From Gnetum montanum (Eukaryota > Streptophyta > Gnetopsida > Gnetales > Gnetaceae): DNA of 62,000 nucleotides. The stretch lies in assembly GCA_015680685.1 (NCBI GenBank), contig MNCI01000958.1, forward strand, positions 251,330 through 313,329. The letters are read 5' to 3'. The notes beneath the pieces are model-generated. The model ran no database searches, was not told where the DNA came from, and worked only from the letters and a program-made list of their open reading frames with translations. Positions 10,499-21,260 of this stretch are shown in pieces. A program made the position numbers and the translations under genes. Each line of letters starts with the position of its first letter. Positions within the stretch are counted from its first letter, which is position 1.

Positions 10499-11690
10499 CT
10501 AAAAACCGATGAAACCTTTGAATTGATTTTGGCTGGCTGGAGTAATGAAGTAAGCAGCTGCTAACGGGCATGCCTCCACAAATGCATTTGATGTAACAAT
10601 TGTGTCATTGATAGAGTTCAACACCTCCACAAAATCTTCATGCAAACGCCCAGCCCTTGACTCGTGGTTTTCTTCAATTGAAATAAACACCTTCACTGCA
10701 CAAACATACCTCTGATGCATTGTTTCAAACAAGCTCAGGCTCAGGAACGAAGAAACGATATCTTTAAGCTTGTCTGTTAATCTTTGAAGCCGAAAATAAG
10801 TGTATAAGTTCAGACTTTGCATTCTGGCCACCGTGCACTGCTTTGCTGAGTTGCCTGACCTCACACATGAACATGACACTGACCATGCAATTTGCTCATT
10901 AAATTGAACTTCATGTGCATTTGTGTCTGCTGTAGTTTGGTGTGAATTTTCCTGAGAGTAAAGCATACTAATTATATCCCAAAAATCAGACCATCTTTTA
11001 ACAGACGTAATTTTCACATCAATGGATCTTCCTAGCAAACGATCACATAGTAGAACCTTAGCAATTCCAATAATAAAAATAATAATAATGCCAATTCTGC
11101 CGCCACAGGGGATGCCGCTGCCTGATGAAAGATATTTGTGTGCTTCTTCCATCGGAAATTCTGGCCGCCATCGCCGCATTGTCTGCCACGAAAGCCACTC
11201 AGACACCAAGTATCCATCGTCGCCTTTGCTGAAGCAATGTTTCTGTTTCTACTGCATCTCCTTCGCCGTTGCTGCGCGTACTGTTCAATTGCGGATTGCA
11301 GCAGATGAATAAATTTGCCCGCAGAGCCGTTCAAAATCCTCATTTCTGGCCATAAAAATGCCATGAACCCTACGCTGGTACGTAAACTCATGATCTCTGT
11401 CTTTTCCATGCTCAGATTGCAGACGCACAGCAGCAACCATCCATACACAGCAACCTTGGAATGAACAAAACGTAGTTGCAGATTCAATGAAGGTAAATCT
11501 GCAACACGGCTCGAAATCGTAGCACTCCACCATTGTTGAAAATTGCAATAAAGAATCCGTTTTGAACTCCCTACTGATAACGTGCAAGAATCCATCATGG
11601 AAAATGCATCTTTGTTCTTCCATCCCTTGTTGCCCATGAAGAAGATTGTTGCTATGTTGCATGCATCACAGTAGGCTTAGCCAACAAGGC
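10499..11690 (-). pseudogene. Unrecognised gene remnant with one membrane segment
   Basis: Three overlapping minus-strand frames (11032-11637, 11285-11662 and 10499-11209) behave like one gene with a frameshift near 11210: the frame through 11637 gives MGNKGWKNKDAFSMM... and SVGFMAFLWPEMRI, and the 10499-11209 frame continues with WLSWQTMRRWRPEFPMEE, a hydrophobic segment (IGIIIIFIIGIAKVLLC, about 11085-11035) and a 170-residue tail ending ITPASQNQFKGFIGF. Composition and GC content are more gene-like than the surroundings. I do not recognise the family. It could be a decayed host gene or a captured fragment. Which start is real cannot be told. Confidence 0.4.
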
Positions 11691-11768
11691 TGGATACATC
11701 TTGTTTGTTATGAATAGCAGCTGCCATCAATTTTGACTTGTGACCGTATTTCTTTATGTCGTCACTAA

Positions 11769-12050
11769 TCAATTTAGGTTTTTATTAACAAGTATTAACC
11801 AGTTTTTTGTCGCACATGCTAAAATGGCATTTTGAAATCTCTGATTATGCAATGGTGAAGGTTGTGATATTCCTGGATTTCCAAGTTGCTCCTGAGTTTC
11901 AATAAACACGATGCAGAAAGAATAGGAGAATGCACGGTTGGAAAATATTTCTGAATTATTTCCACTCCCCGCTTTTGCTATGCTAAGTCCTAAATCAATT
12001 ATGGAGTAAATAACAATGCACATCCATGAAATGTTTTTCAAGGATAGCAT
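11769..12050 (-). CDS. Hypothetical 93-residue ORF, possibly an upstream exon
   Basis: Starts MLSLKNISWMCIVIYSIID, a hydrophobic N-terminus that could be a signal peptide or anchor, followed by a polar stretch and no known domain. It lies on the same strand just upstream of the 10499-11690 remnant, so it might be a first exon of the same gene, but no splice sites were convincing. It is short enough to be chance. Confidence 0.25.
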   Translation of the reverse strand: MLSLKNISWMCIVIYSIIDLGLSIAKAGSGNNSEIFSNRAFSYSFCIVFIETQEQLGNPGISQPSPLHNQRFQNAILACATKNWLILVNKNLN

Positions 12051-12239
12051 TGTAGTAGTGGTAGTTTCTTATGCACTTGGTCATGTAAAAGCACATCATA
12101 ATTCCAAACCTTATTTTCCATAGAACTAATAGCAAATTTCTAGCCTTCACGTTGATTAAAATTTTTCTTAGTAATGACCATCACTGCTTCATTAAATGGT
12201 AGAAATGTGCCAACACTTTTCATGCAAGTAGCTAAACAT

Positions 12240-12681
12240 TTTATTCCATCACACTTAGTCAATTCACATAAGTATGACTAATTTCAAGCATAGACATATT
12301 AATGCTTGGTAATCTTAGTAGTGAATTGCTTGGTATGCCCACCAGTAGAACACTTAGTAACCCAACAACATTTATACATATTTAGAATGTGTATGGTAAA
12401 TTAGAAACATATAGTCTATGCTTAGGATAATTTAGATTTACCTTATGTACTTAGATTAAATAGGTTAATATTTTAATAATAAGAAAATAAAATCATATGC
12501 CTTAGTTACACTTAACCATACAACTTGAGTCACACAACTAAGATTGGGAAGACAACAATCAATAATCTAATGCCTAGGTGTCTAAGACATCCAACTAGTC
12601 CAATCCATGGAATTCGACTAAATTGTGCATGAACACTTCTTATTTATATGGTTAGGCATAAGGTTACTTTGCTGCTCATCA
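12240..12681 (+). mobile_element. GY3 5' LTR remnant, subfamily B (oldest element of the nest)
   Basis: The right half of a much-decayed LTR: TGCTTGGTAATCTTAGTAG (12303), then the CATATGCCTTAGTTACACTTAACCATAC block (about 12495-12530, given in part) and the end GCTGCTCATCA, all matching GY4 and GY7 LTRs. U3 and the left end are not recognisable, so 12240 is approximate. It is followed by a mutated PBS, showing plus orientation. GY3 resumes at 37627 after the GY4 insertion. Confidence 0.7.
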
Positions 12682-12682
12682 C

Positions 12683-12700
12683 TAGCATTGTTGTTGGGAA
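12683..12700 (+). promoter_or_regulatory. GY3 primer binding site, degenerate
   Basis: TAGCATTGTTGTTGGGAA, two bases inside the LTR end, is a mutated tRNA-Asp-type PBS. Most changes are C to T or G to A, matching the element's great age. The gag start region (ATCTTCTTCTCATA, 12821-12834) follows and is cut by GY4. Confidence 0.65.
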
Positions 12701-12835
12701 CTTGGTGATAGTGTTTTAAATAGTTAGAATCATTTAAGGATCACTATTAGAGCTTAACATGATTCATTATTTAAATAATAATAATATTTTATTCCAAGAC
12801 ACACTTACAAATTAAAAGATATCTTCTTCTCATAG

Positions 12836-12840
12836 GATAG
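12836..12840. repeat. Target site duplication of GY4, left copy
   Basis: GATAG directly before the GY4 LTR; the partner at 37627-37631 is AATAG (one change). The GY3 gag sequence reads across from ATCTTCTTCTCATAG to ATTCTTCAACTACC, which confirms the join. Confidence 0.7.
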
Positions 12841-13665
12841 TGATGAGCAGTGAGTAGACCCTACACCCAACCATACGAATCACTAAGGGTTCATGCTTGA
12901 TTCAGTCGAATTCCATGGACTTATAGCCTTCTAAGTACACCAATCTCTAGGAAGTGAAATTAACGATTATAATCATTGTCTTCTGAATTACACTTGTGAA
13001 ATGCAAAGGTATGATTACGTGCAACTGAGGCATATGATTTTTATCATTTTTATGTTTTATGTTTTAAGTCACCTAAGAATACAGAATAATGAATAAAATA
13101 ATTAAATTGCTAATTTAATACAACAAGCTACACCTAAGTAATCCTAACATAAGCATCCATTCCCACTTTTCGTACACATCCTAAACACATTTAATGCTAC
13201 TGGGTTACCAAATGTTAAGCGTTACTAAGATTACCAAGCATTAAACGTATGCTTGAAGTGATCGTAATTATGTGCTTAATTAATTATTATTTAATTTAGC
13301 TTAATTAATTACTTAAAGCATTAAAAGAAAATGCATAAAACATTAAATGCATAAATAAATAATTAATCTATTTCCAAGTGTTGCAAGGTTTATCAGAAAT
13401 CTTGTCTTTATTGTTAGGTACAATAGTGCTTGAATAAAGATCAATACACTCTTTCACTCCTTTTGTAGGTACATAGAAAAATATTTCAGCTTTCAACCAA
13501 GAAAACTACAAAAAGCTCCACTACAACTATGATCAAAGATGCCATAAACACGGTGGATGAGTAGGTATTTATAGATGAAAACAGACACTGAATCAACAAG
13601 GCCACGTCAATGCGGTCACGTCGACGAGGCTTCATCAATGTAACCTAAGAAAATGCGACTCATCA
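12841..13665 (-). mobile_element. GY4 3' LTR, subfamily B
   Basis: 825 bases, TGATGAG...CTCATCA. On minus the U3 holds the B-type palindromic motif (13620-13640; CATTGATGAAGCCTCGTCGAC on minus, here cut to its core GAAGCCTCGTCGAC) and a TATAAATA box opposite 13568-13575. R-U5 shows AATAAAGACAAG and the usual GGTTACCAA repeats. Confidence 0.85.
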
Positions 13666-13677
13666 TACCCCCATGAC
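13666..13677 (-). promoter_or_regulatory. GY4 polypurine tract
   Basis: On minus GTCATGGGGGTA directly abuts the LTR start. The same short purine run precedes the 3' LTRs of GY5, GY6 and GY7, so it is the plus-strand primer site. It identifies 12841-13665 as the 3' LTR. Confidence 0.8.
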
Positions 13678-13914
13678 TGAATGAAAACTTGTCCTTGAGT
13701 AGACAAAAGGAGGAATAAGCTTCCTACAATATTTTGGGAAGGTATGGAATTATTAACTAAGTACTAACATTCACAAACACCAACAAAAACTAAGTACCCA
13801 AGTGTACAAATTTACAATTATTACAAAATTTTGGTCTTCAGGATAATAAAATTGAACATTAGAACAAAAATGACAAACATAATTCCTTTGATGATGCAAA
13901 GATGAGGAAGAAGT

Positions 13915-16737
13915 TCAAATGGTCCTAGGCAGTGGAGGTTTTTGAGGCTCCAAAGGACCTTCTCCTACTTCAAGCACATGCAATGGTTGAGGCAATTGTG
14001 GTTGACCTATGGTAGTTTCAACTTCTAGTGGAAGATGAAAGGCATTTAATAATGCCTTCATCTTCTCCTCCTTACTCCTAGGATTATTCATGGTCCACAC
14101 CACATCGCAAATGTGGACCAGTGTGGGAACATCTCAAGCACAAGGCATTGCTGGGAACATCTCCTTTACATTGAAAAACCAAGTAGCAAAAAGTTTGCAT
14201 TCAACATCGAACATCTTTACTACGTTTTGTAGCTTGTGATAGTCTCTCATTCTCCTGGCTAGGTTCTCAGCTGTAGACCATTGATCGATGAAGTGTTCCT
14301 GAGAACATCGAGTCTTGCATTTACCACCTCAAGCTTCTACTTGGTGTCTTCATGATGCTTGAACTCAACTTTGTACAATAAGTACAAACTGGCCACCTAT
14401 TTCTCTAATTTAGACCACGATCATTCGATAGTCAACATCAACAGATTTGCGTAACAAAGATTAGTAAACTCCATGTACTCTGTCATTTCCTTGATCTATA
14501 GCTTCTTCACGTAAATCTCCATCTTATTGTAGTCATTGAGCCCATCAAAGATAAGCTACTAGACATCACCTTCTTCTTTGAGCTACTAGAGGGCCTCATT
14601 AACTATTGCCTTCATCATCTAAATATGCTTCTCATTAATTTCTTTTTGTAGATCAATCTAATCTCTATGGTGATTTTTAACTCTCCCAAACTTGTGAGCC
14701 TCTTTTTTTCAAGCAGCTACCTCTATTACAGATTTCTGGTAAAGAGTTTGGATTTCCTCCATGGAGAGAATTCTATTTTTGGCTATCAATCTCCTTAGTT
14801 CATTATTCACTCTAGCTATCTGCTCCTGCTGTTGATGGATGAAATCTTACATTTGCTGCTTCTGCACATCAACATTCATTAGGCGATGATTTTCTACAGT
14901 CAAAGTTACATTCTCTTAGCAAGTCTTGTCCAAGGCCTTTTGGATATTATGCATGGTGGCAAGGGCCAAGGACTGATTAAAGATCATCACCTTCTTTGCA
15001 TCCTTAACTTTCTTGCACTTGTCCTAAAGTTGTTAAAAAGCTTCATCACAAGTCAGTGCAAGATTGAGAAATGTAGGATCAGCAAGGCAAGCACTTATTT
15101 TTGAGCCAAGTGTTGATTTTGAGCTCAAGTTATTTCGATTTGCCCCTTAATGATTATGCATTTACTCCTTGCTTCTAGCAGCTCTAACTAGATTGCAGTG
15201 ATTGTATCCAAAATGTCAAAAACATCCAAAATTGGTTGCCTAATTCCCACCAATTGGTCCAACAACTCATCATGCTGGGCTACACTCAATCTACCACTAA
15301 CTATTCCTATGGATGTCTACACATCGTTGAATGCAGAAACATCTTCTATAAACACCATAGGTGTGTTCAATGCCTCGAGAAAATTCTATCAGCAACCATC
15401 TTTGCTGGTATTTACTACCTATGGTATTGCATCACCAAGACAGTTGCTCCCTCACCTTCCTCTAGATGCACTAAGAAAGTAGCAGCATTCCCAAAGATCT
15501 CTAAAAATTGTTACTATTGTAAGAGAGATACCGTTACCTCTCAGGCACTAGGATTTGATCTAGTAAACAATTTTGTTCTTTGAACTGAGAAAATTGGTCA
15601 ACCTTCCTCCATCTGGTTGATGGTTCAAGCCACTTCATTGAGGTGACTCATCACTAAGTAATACACAAATGGATTCTCACCACTCATTCCTACTCACCAC
15701 TCCTGCTCATGCAAACGTTGCTCTCATTCATTCAAGGGTAGCATGGGACTCTGGTGTTCTTTCTTGAGTGGAAGTGGTGGTTCCTTGGTTGTGGCAGGGT
15801 TCCTATCTTTCACCATTTCTGCCCAAGAGGTAAAAGGAGCATGCTTGATTGCATCGTTGGCATAGCAAACTATTCCTACCCTTTTGCATAGTTTTTTAAT
15901 GAGGAAGGGAAAGGGCAAGGCCTTCCTTCTAGGTTCATTTTCCTTAAATCGCTTCTCTATCTCCAAATAGATTAGTTGTGGAATGTTTATAGGGAATTTT
16001 CCACTTATAGCAACACATGCATGGGCGAAAAAGACAGTTACTTTACTAGGCCTCACCATCAAATTGAAGTGATAGGCCACTATCTTGAAATATACACACT
16101 CTAGTGAGGTGATTCCACCATACTTCTTGTGGTCCAATCCATAACATCGCTAGGTCCACTCTTTTGCCTCTAGATCTACTTGTGTGGAGATGTTTGTCAA
16201 ATTTGTTCCAATATCAGGCAACCAAAAGGCCTACGTAATGACCTCCACTGAGTAGGACACCTGAATGTCCTTAATCTTCATAGCGGCTCCTGCTCACCTA
16301 TCGTTCTAAAAGAGATATGTCTCTCCCATGTACCATTACTCACTGGGAATGATGATTAGTCACATGGGAGGGTTATGCAACTGTGTCTTGACTTCTGCTG
16401 GAGCATGTTCTAAGAATGGTCCAAAGTTCAATTTTTGGAAAACTAAACATTGAATGTCATGAGGCTTGATTTGACCAAGGTAAGTTTAAGTTAATGTGAC
16501 CTCAAGTCTTGGCATTGATCCTAGCACCTCATCTTGATGGGATTGTTTAGTTATGGCCACCTCCTTGGAAATTTTTCAAATAGATTCTACTTTGGGCTTC
16601 TCTCGAAGAGGTCCCATCACATGAGTTTCTACTACCTATTCTTGGACTTGTTCTTGCTAATCTTTTCCAACTCTAGGTCATTTGTCCCTTACCTAAGATT
16701 GTCCTTCTTCCTGTGGATGTTTCAGTCTAGGTGCCAT
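13915..16737 (-). pseudogene. GY4 extra ORF (plant-transposon-protein-like domain plus coiled coil)
   Basis: About 940 codons, broken by stops and frameshifts. The start codon at 16737 follows a small intron. Order: basic N-terminus; YMGETYLF then TAG; a globular region at 16137-15850 with VYFKIVAYHF, RPSKVTVFFAHACVAISGK, INIPQLIYLEIEKRF and LPFPFLIKKLCKRVGI; an acidic/proline linker; a long coiled-coil part (about 15100-14200, frames damaged); and a C-terminus with NNPRSKEEKMKA and QPQLPQPLHVLE. The globular part resembles Pfam's 'putative plant transposon protein' family, whose function is unknown. Same layout as GY6 and GY7. Confidence 0.75.
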
Positions 16738-16799
16738 TTGTAATTACAACATAACCAAGGATTAGTACTTAATGTGTAACTTTGAAAAACTTGGAATAC
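16738..16799 (-). other. GY4 small intron before the extra ORF
   Basis: On minus: ATAAG|GTATTCC at the left, a branch-like GTACTAATCC (opposite 16759-16768) and then the start codon. 62 bases. The acceptor reads ACAA|ATG where other copies have CAG or TAG before ATG, so it is mutated here. Support comes from alignment with GY5, GY6 and GY7. Confidence 0.6.
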
Positions 16800-16887
16800 C
16801 TTATCTCTTAGGGTAGTTACACTTGGCTAAGTTGTGATCATGGCCAGTTTGATTATTTTAATATTACCTAGTTAAATAGGTTATTAG

Positions 16888-16892
16888 AGTGT
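16888..16892. repeat. Target site duplication of GY5, left copy (AGTGT)
   Basis: AGTGT before the GY5 5' LTR and AGTGT again at 29424-29428 after the 3' LTR: a perfect 5-base pair. GY4 sequence continues across it. Confidence 0.9.
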
Positions 16893-17005
16893 TGATGGGA
16901 TGTGATATCGCATGGGCCGCGATATCACGTACGCGATATCGCATCCACCGCAATATCGCATCCCCCACGATATCGCGTACGCGATATCGCAGTGGCTGCC
17001 AAATC

Positions 17006-17013
17006 TATAAATA
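17006..17013 (+). promoter_or_regulatory. GY5 LTR TATA box
   Basis: TATAAATA within CTATAAATAAGAGGCA, the phrase seen at the same place in every A-type LTR. Transcription would start about 30 bases downstream, in the R region. Confidence 0.75.
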
Positions 17014-17268
17014 AGAGGCAACTCTTCCTTGTTTCTCCATCTAGATCTAGACCTTAGCCAAACTCTTGTAGTTTTTCCATTCCAGAGTTAGAGTAATTTC
17101 CATGTGCCCGCAGTAGGAGTCCCAAAGTGAATGGATCTTTATTCGAGAAAATATTGTACCTGAGCACAAGTTTGTGTACAGAAATAAAGATGAACTTTTT
17201 GGATAAATCTTGTAGTTCATGGACTAAGCTAATTAGGAATTTAATTATTTTTAATTTTTTAATGCTTT

Positions 17269-17273
17269 ATTAG
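17269..17273. repeat. Target site duplication of GY6, left copy (ATTAG)
   Basis: ATTAG before the GY6 LTR and ATTAG at 24628-24632 after it. The two halves of the GY5 LTR join perfectly when GY6 and one copy are removed (compare 28970-28985 in the GY5 3' LTR, TTTATTAGTTAATTAATC). Confidence 0.95.
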
Positions 17274-18245
17274 TGATGAGTGGCGAGGTACCCCTAAACT
17301 CAACCATATGAAACGAGTGTCGCACGTGCAATCCGGTCGAACTCCGTAGATGGACTAGTTGTGGCACCTAGATAGTTAGCCTTAGGTCGCAGTTCGTTGT
17401 CTTCCCACCTAGACTAGTATTGCATATGTCACGTATGGTTTAGTCTAGATGAGGTGTATGATGTGTTCCTAATTCTAACGCTACTCCTGAAGGCGGTGGA
17501 AAATAATATTAACTAATCGAAGCTAAGAGGAAAAGGGTAAGAAAATCTAATCTAGCCTAAGTGTGACGAGCAACCGATTCCTTGATCAACTGTACACATC
17601 TTGGACTTCGTGCACGACTACCACTGGGACTACCAAGCATAGCTCCTGGGTACGCCACTGGGATTACCAAGCGCAGATCCCAAATACGCCACTGGGTTAC
17701 CAAGTGTAGATCCTGGATATGCCACTAGGCTACCAAGCAGTCACACTTAAATGCTCGTAATCAAGTCGTACTCGTTTCGCTTTTAGAAGTTTAAGGATGA
17801 GAGACTAATCATGATGAGTAATCGATTCCTTGACTAGCCGTACAAATCCGTAGATGCTCGTAATCAAGTCGTACTCATACCATGCTATGAAAGCAATAAA
17901 TAACATTAAATAAACAAACAAATAAATAAACTAAGTGAATGCTGCAATGATGAAGTAATCTCGATCTTTATTACCGGTCATGTGCGTGTCCAAGTACGGC
18001 ACACTCGAATAAAGACACCGTACAATTACATTCACCACACTGCGGGCAGACACGGGAAAAAATCTAACTCTGGAGGGATCAAACTGCCAAAGCTTTGCTA
18101 CTCTAACACTGGGATTCTGAACAAGGGAGAGCCGCGTCTTATTTATAGATATGGCAGCGGACTGCGATATCGTGTATGCGATATCACGGGGAAGATGCGA
18201 TATCGCGTATGCGATATCGCAGCCTATGCGAATCGCGTCTCATCA
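17274..18245 (-). mobile_element. GY6 3' LTR, subfamily A
   Basis: 972 bases. On minus: U3 with GCGATATCGCGTATGCGATATCGC-like blocks (18165-18225, in halves), TATAAATA opposite 18140-18147, and tandem 30-base units of the type CACTGGGATTACCAAGCGCA (17625-17735, four copies). Sampled stretches are visibly very similar to the GY6 5' LTR, so GY6 is fairly young. Confidence 0.9.
17625..17740. repeat. Tandem units in R-U5 of the GY6 3' LTR
   Basis: Four imperfect copies of CACTGGG(A)TTACCAAGCRYAG followed by a short variable tail (CTCCTGGGTACGC, ATCCCAAATACGC, ATCCTGGATATGC). The partner LTR has the same array at 23985-24100; other A LTRs have one to three units, and B LTRs have related GGTTACCAA copies. 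Confidence 0.75.
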
Positions 18246-18258
18246 TACCCCCACAACT
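18246..18258 (-). promoter_or_regulatory. GY6 polypurine tract
   Basis: On minus CAGTTGTGGGGGTA adjoins the LTR start (the last 13 bases lie in this interval). Equivalent to the PPT of GY4, GY5 and GY7. Confidence 0.8.
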
Positions 18259-18399
18259 GAATAAAAACTCATCCTCAAGTTACAAGGAGAACAAGCTTCA
18301 GTGATTACATAGTGGATAGGTATGGGATTATTAATTGGAAAAAGAAATGGACTAATGCCGCAGTGTGGAAAGACACAACACAGAGAAAAAATACTACAA

Positions 18400-21206
18400 C
18401 TACAAAAATGTGGAACTCTTGTAGTTCCTGGTGGTGGTGGCTCCTCCATGGATGCTTTCCCTTTGTCACGTGCTCCGAGCTTTGAAGGTTGACGACACTA
18501 AAGAATAGCCTAGACCTTCTCCTCTTTGGTCTGGGGGTCTTGCGTCGTCCATGCTGATGTTCCGATGTTTGATGGAGTCGGCACTTTCCACGGACAGGGT
18601 AGTTGCAGAAACATCTGATTAGCCTTGATGTACCATGCCGCGAACACCTGTCGTTCCTCTTCATAGGCTCTGGCTTTGTCTTTGTATTCGTGAAGTTCTG
18701 TTAGCCATTGAGCCAAGTCGGTTGCCACATCTTTCTATCCCTGGTAGCTTTCTTTTACCACCATGAGTTCAGAATTTGCGACATCTAATTTTTCAGCCAA
18801 CTTCTTTCGCTCTACAAATTCTGCTTCATATTTGATATGGGTGGAAGCTACCTGCTGCTCGAGCTCTGACCTCGGGCGTCCTGCTATTAACATGGCCAGG
18901 TTGGCATATCGAAGGTTTGCCAACTCCATGTATTCAGTTAAGTCTTAGATCTGCAGGTCCCGATTCTTAATTTTCGCTTGGTGGGCATAGGCATAAGTGT
19001 CCAATATGGCTTCCCAATCAGTGTGCTGGGCACTGATGTTGTTGATTTGAGCTTTGGCCATATGGATCTCCTTCTCCAGGATTTGTTTGTACATCCCCAC
19101 CTGATCAAGGAAATGCTCCTTCAGCTTCTCATGTCATTTAGTCTCATTCTGCCACGCGCTAATTTCGATGGCTGATTTTTGTTGAATACCGTGTACCTCC
19201 TCCATTGAGAGGGTTCAATTTTCTCTGGCTAAATGGCTTACATCTCGGTTGACCCGAATGAACTGTTCTCGCAATTGATGAAAGTGTTCATCGAGAACAT
19301 TCTTTTGTTTCTCCACAGAAGTCCACCGAAGATTATCTGCAACCAACTGCTTATTCTCTTCTTGTAAGGCCCTGAGTGCCTTAAGATGCGCATGAGTTTG
19401 CGCTTGAGCTGCGGAGGCATCCCAAGTGGCCATCTCCTTTTCTTCTACCACCTTCTTATTTTCTGCAATTAGTTTTGTTAGTTGCTCGGTTCTAAAATTG
19501 TCTAGTTGGTCTACAGGAAAAAATCGCAAAGGATCCCGCTATGCTGCTTGTAAGGCTACGAGCTGCTCTTGTAGTTTCTACACTTCAGCTTTAGCATGCT
19601 CTGCCCTTACTTCGGATAGGACCAGCTTCCCCTTTGTGGAAATGAGGTCTGATTGAATTGTTGTTACATCCTGGGGGATGTCAAACAGGGACGTCAAAAC
19701 TTGTCTTGTTTGAAGCAATCTGTCCAATGCATCCTCATGTTCCGCAGGAGTCATTGAGGTTCCGGCAATAGTTTAGGCATCCCATGCTCCTGAAAGATCT
19801 GTCGGTGGTACAACATGCACGTTAAAGGACTCTTTGATGTGGTCAGCGACCACTTCAGCAGCTCCCGCGGCATCTTGGTGTTGCATGACCACCACAGTGG
19901 CCCCTTCATCAATCTCTAACTGTACTTGAAAAGATGCCATGTGTCCAGAGATCTATTGTGACCATCTGCTTTCCCCTCCTCCTATTTGCATTGATAACTC
20001 ACCCCGTGTGCGATCTACTGAAATAGTAGGCTGGTTGGCATCATCGATGACGTGGAAGAGGTTTGCATCATCACGACTTCCCCAACTAACCCTCTCAGCA
20101 ATGGCCCTAAGATGGCTCATCGACGGTCTGTAGTCTTGCGGCGGCGACTGATCCTAGCCTATGTTGGGTCCTGCTTCTTGTTGTTGGCTGGGACCTGTGG
20201 CTGGAGGTTGACTGGGTCTTGCAAGTTGAGTTGCAGGGGATCCAGCCATCTGTTCTTCTTCTTCTTCATCTGGTCCCAGCTCTTCGCCAGTGCTCTTTCT
20301 TGGAGCTAGCGCCTTTAATAATTCAACATAAGAAGCATTTTGGGCCTTTTGGAGGATGTCATTTGTATATCCCCGAATACCAGCCCGTCGGCACAGTTTT
20401 TTGATAAGGCAGGGAAAAGGGAGTGCCATTTTCCCTGACTTCCATTCTTCGAATCGCCTTAGGATCTCTGTCAAATATAGATAGGGAAGGTTAGCATTAA
20501 CCTTTCCCATCAACACTGCACATCCTCTTACCGCATACATTGATATTCTTTTCAAACCTTTTGTGGGGAAGAGGTGATAGGTTCCGATTTTGAAATAAAC
20601 TCTCTCTTCCGTTGTCAGCTCACCAAAAGCTTTATCTTTGCCATAAGCCTTCTCTAACCAATCTTTTTGCACATCAGGGTCTGATCGGGTGGATAAACGA
20701 GCAACATGGGGGCCTGAAGTCAGAAGGTTTAACACTTCCGAAATCGCCTGTGCAAAAAAATCCACTGTCACACCACCGATGTTAACCGTGGTGCCTTGCT
20801 CCTTATTGTGCTAGAACAGGTATGTTTCACCTAAGTACCAGGCACCATTTTCAAAGAGGACAGGCCATAAGGGAGACCCTTTAAGGTGATCCCTAATAGC
20901 CTTAGGAGCGAACTCTGCAAAAGATTCAAAGTTAAGTTCCACAATCACCGAAGCAATTGTGGACTTCGTATGGATAGTCTGAACACATTTCGGGGGCAAC
21001 GTGAGTTGTTGTCCCGGTACAGGCGCAGCAGCAACTCCTCCTTCTGCCTACCCTGATCGTCTAGTAGGAGGTTCTTCTTGATGGATACTGAATGAGTGCA
21101 CCTCCTGTTCAGTATGTTGTCCGACAGGACCTTGCCTTCTACCTCTTCGAGGTTGTTTCGCTCCACCTTGTGCAGGACCCTCCTGCTATGAACGTTTCGG
21201 GGCCAT
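18400..21206 (-). pseudogene. GY6 extra ORF, best-preserved copy (about 930 codons)
   Basis: One reading frame from the ATG at 21206 holds with about 14 in-frame stops, ten of them TAG. By residue: 1-65 basic, Gln/Arg-rich; 70-310 globular, with ENGAWYLGETYLF then TAG, VTVDFFAQAISEVLNLL, RVYFKIGTYHLF, GCAVLMGKVNANLPYLYL and LPFPCLIKKLCRRAGI; 310-340 acidic plus Pro/Gln; 495-855 coiled coil of heptad-like Leu/Glu/Lys/Gln; near 872 PCPWKVP and DPQTKEEKV, shared with GY7 and GY4. The globular part resembles the 'putative plant transposon protein' family of unknown function. The coiled coil implies self-association. The exact end is unclear, near 18400. Confidence 0.8.
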
Positions 21207-21260
21207 CTGCAATCACACGGGCCATATGTTAGTAAGGTTGTTTTCAAATTCAAGTTATAC
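21207..21260 (-). other. GY6 small intron ending at the extra-ORF start codon
   Basis: On minus: GTAAG|GTATAACTTG donor at 21260, a textbook branch site TACTAAC (opposite 21228-21234) and acceptor GTGTGATTGCAG|ATG. 54 bases, short for a plant intron. Equivalent introns in GY5 (61 bases), GY7 (62) and GY4 (62) keep donor, branch and acceptor positions. Confidence 0.7.

Larger units (their letters stand above)
16893..17273 (+). mobile_element. GY5 5' LTR, left part (U3-R)
   Basis: TGATGGG start, four GATATCGC-type blocks (16903-16990, including CGATATCGCGTACGCGATATCG in 16968-16990, described by halves), TATA box TATAAATA at 17006-17013 and AATAAA at 17183-17188. The right part resumes at 24633 after GY6. 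The 3' LTR (28620-29423) starts the same way. Confidence 0.9.

Noticed and set aside
20052-20404. Plus-strand ORFs opposite the extra ORF in GY6
   Set aside because: They are shadows of the minus-strand frame, which has conserved protein motifs shared with GY4 and GY7.
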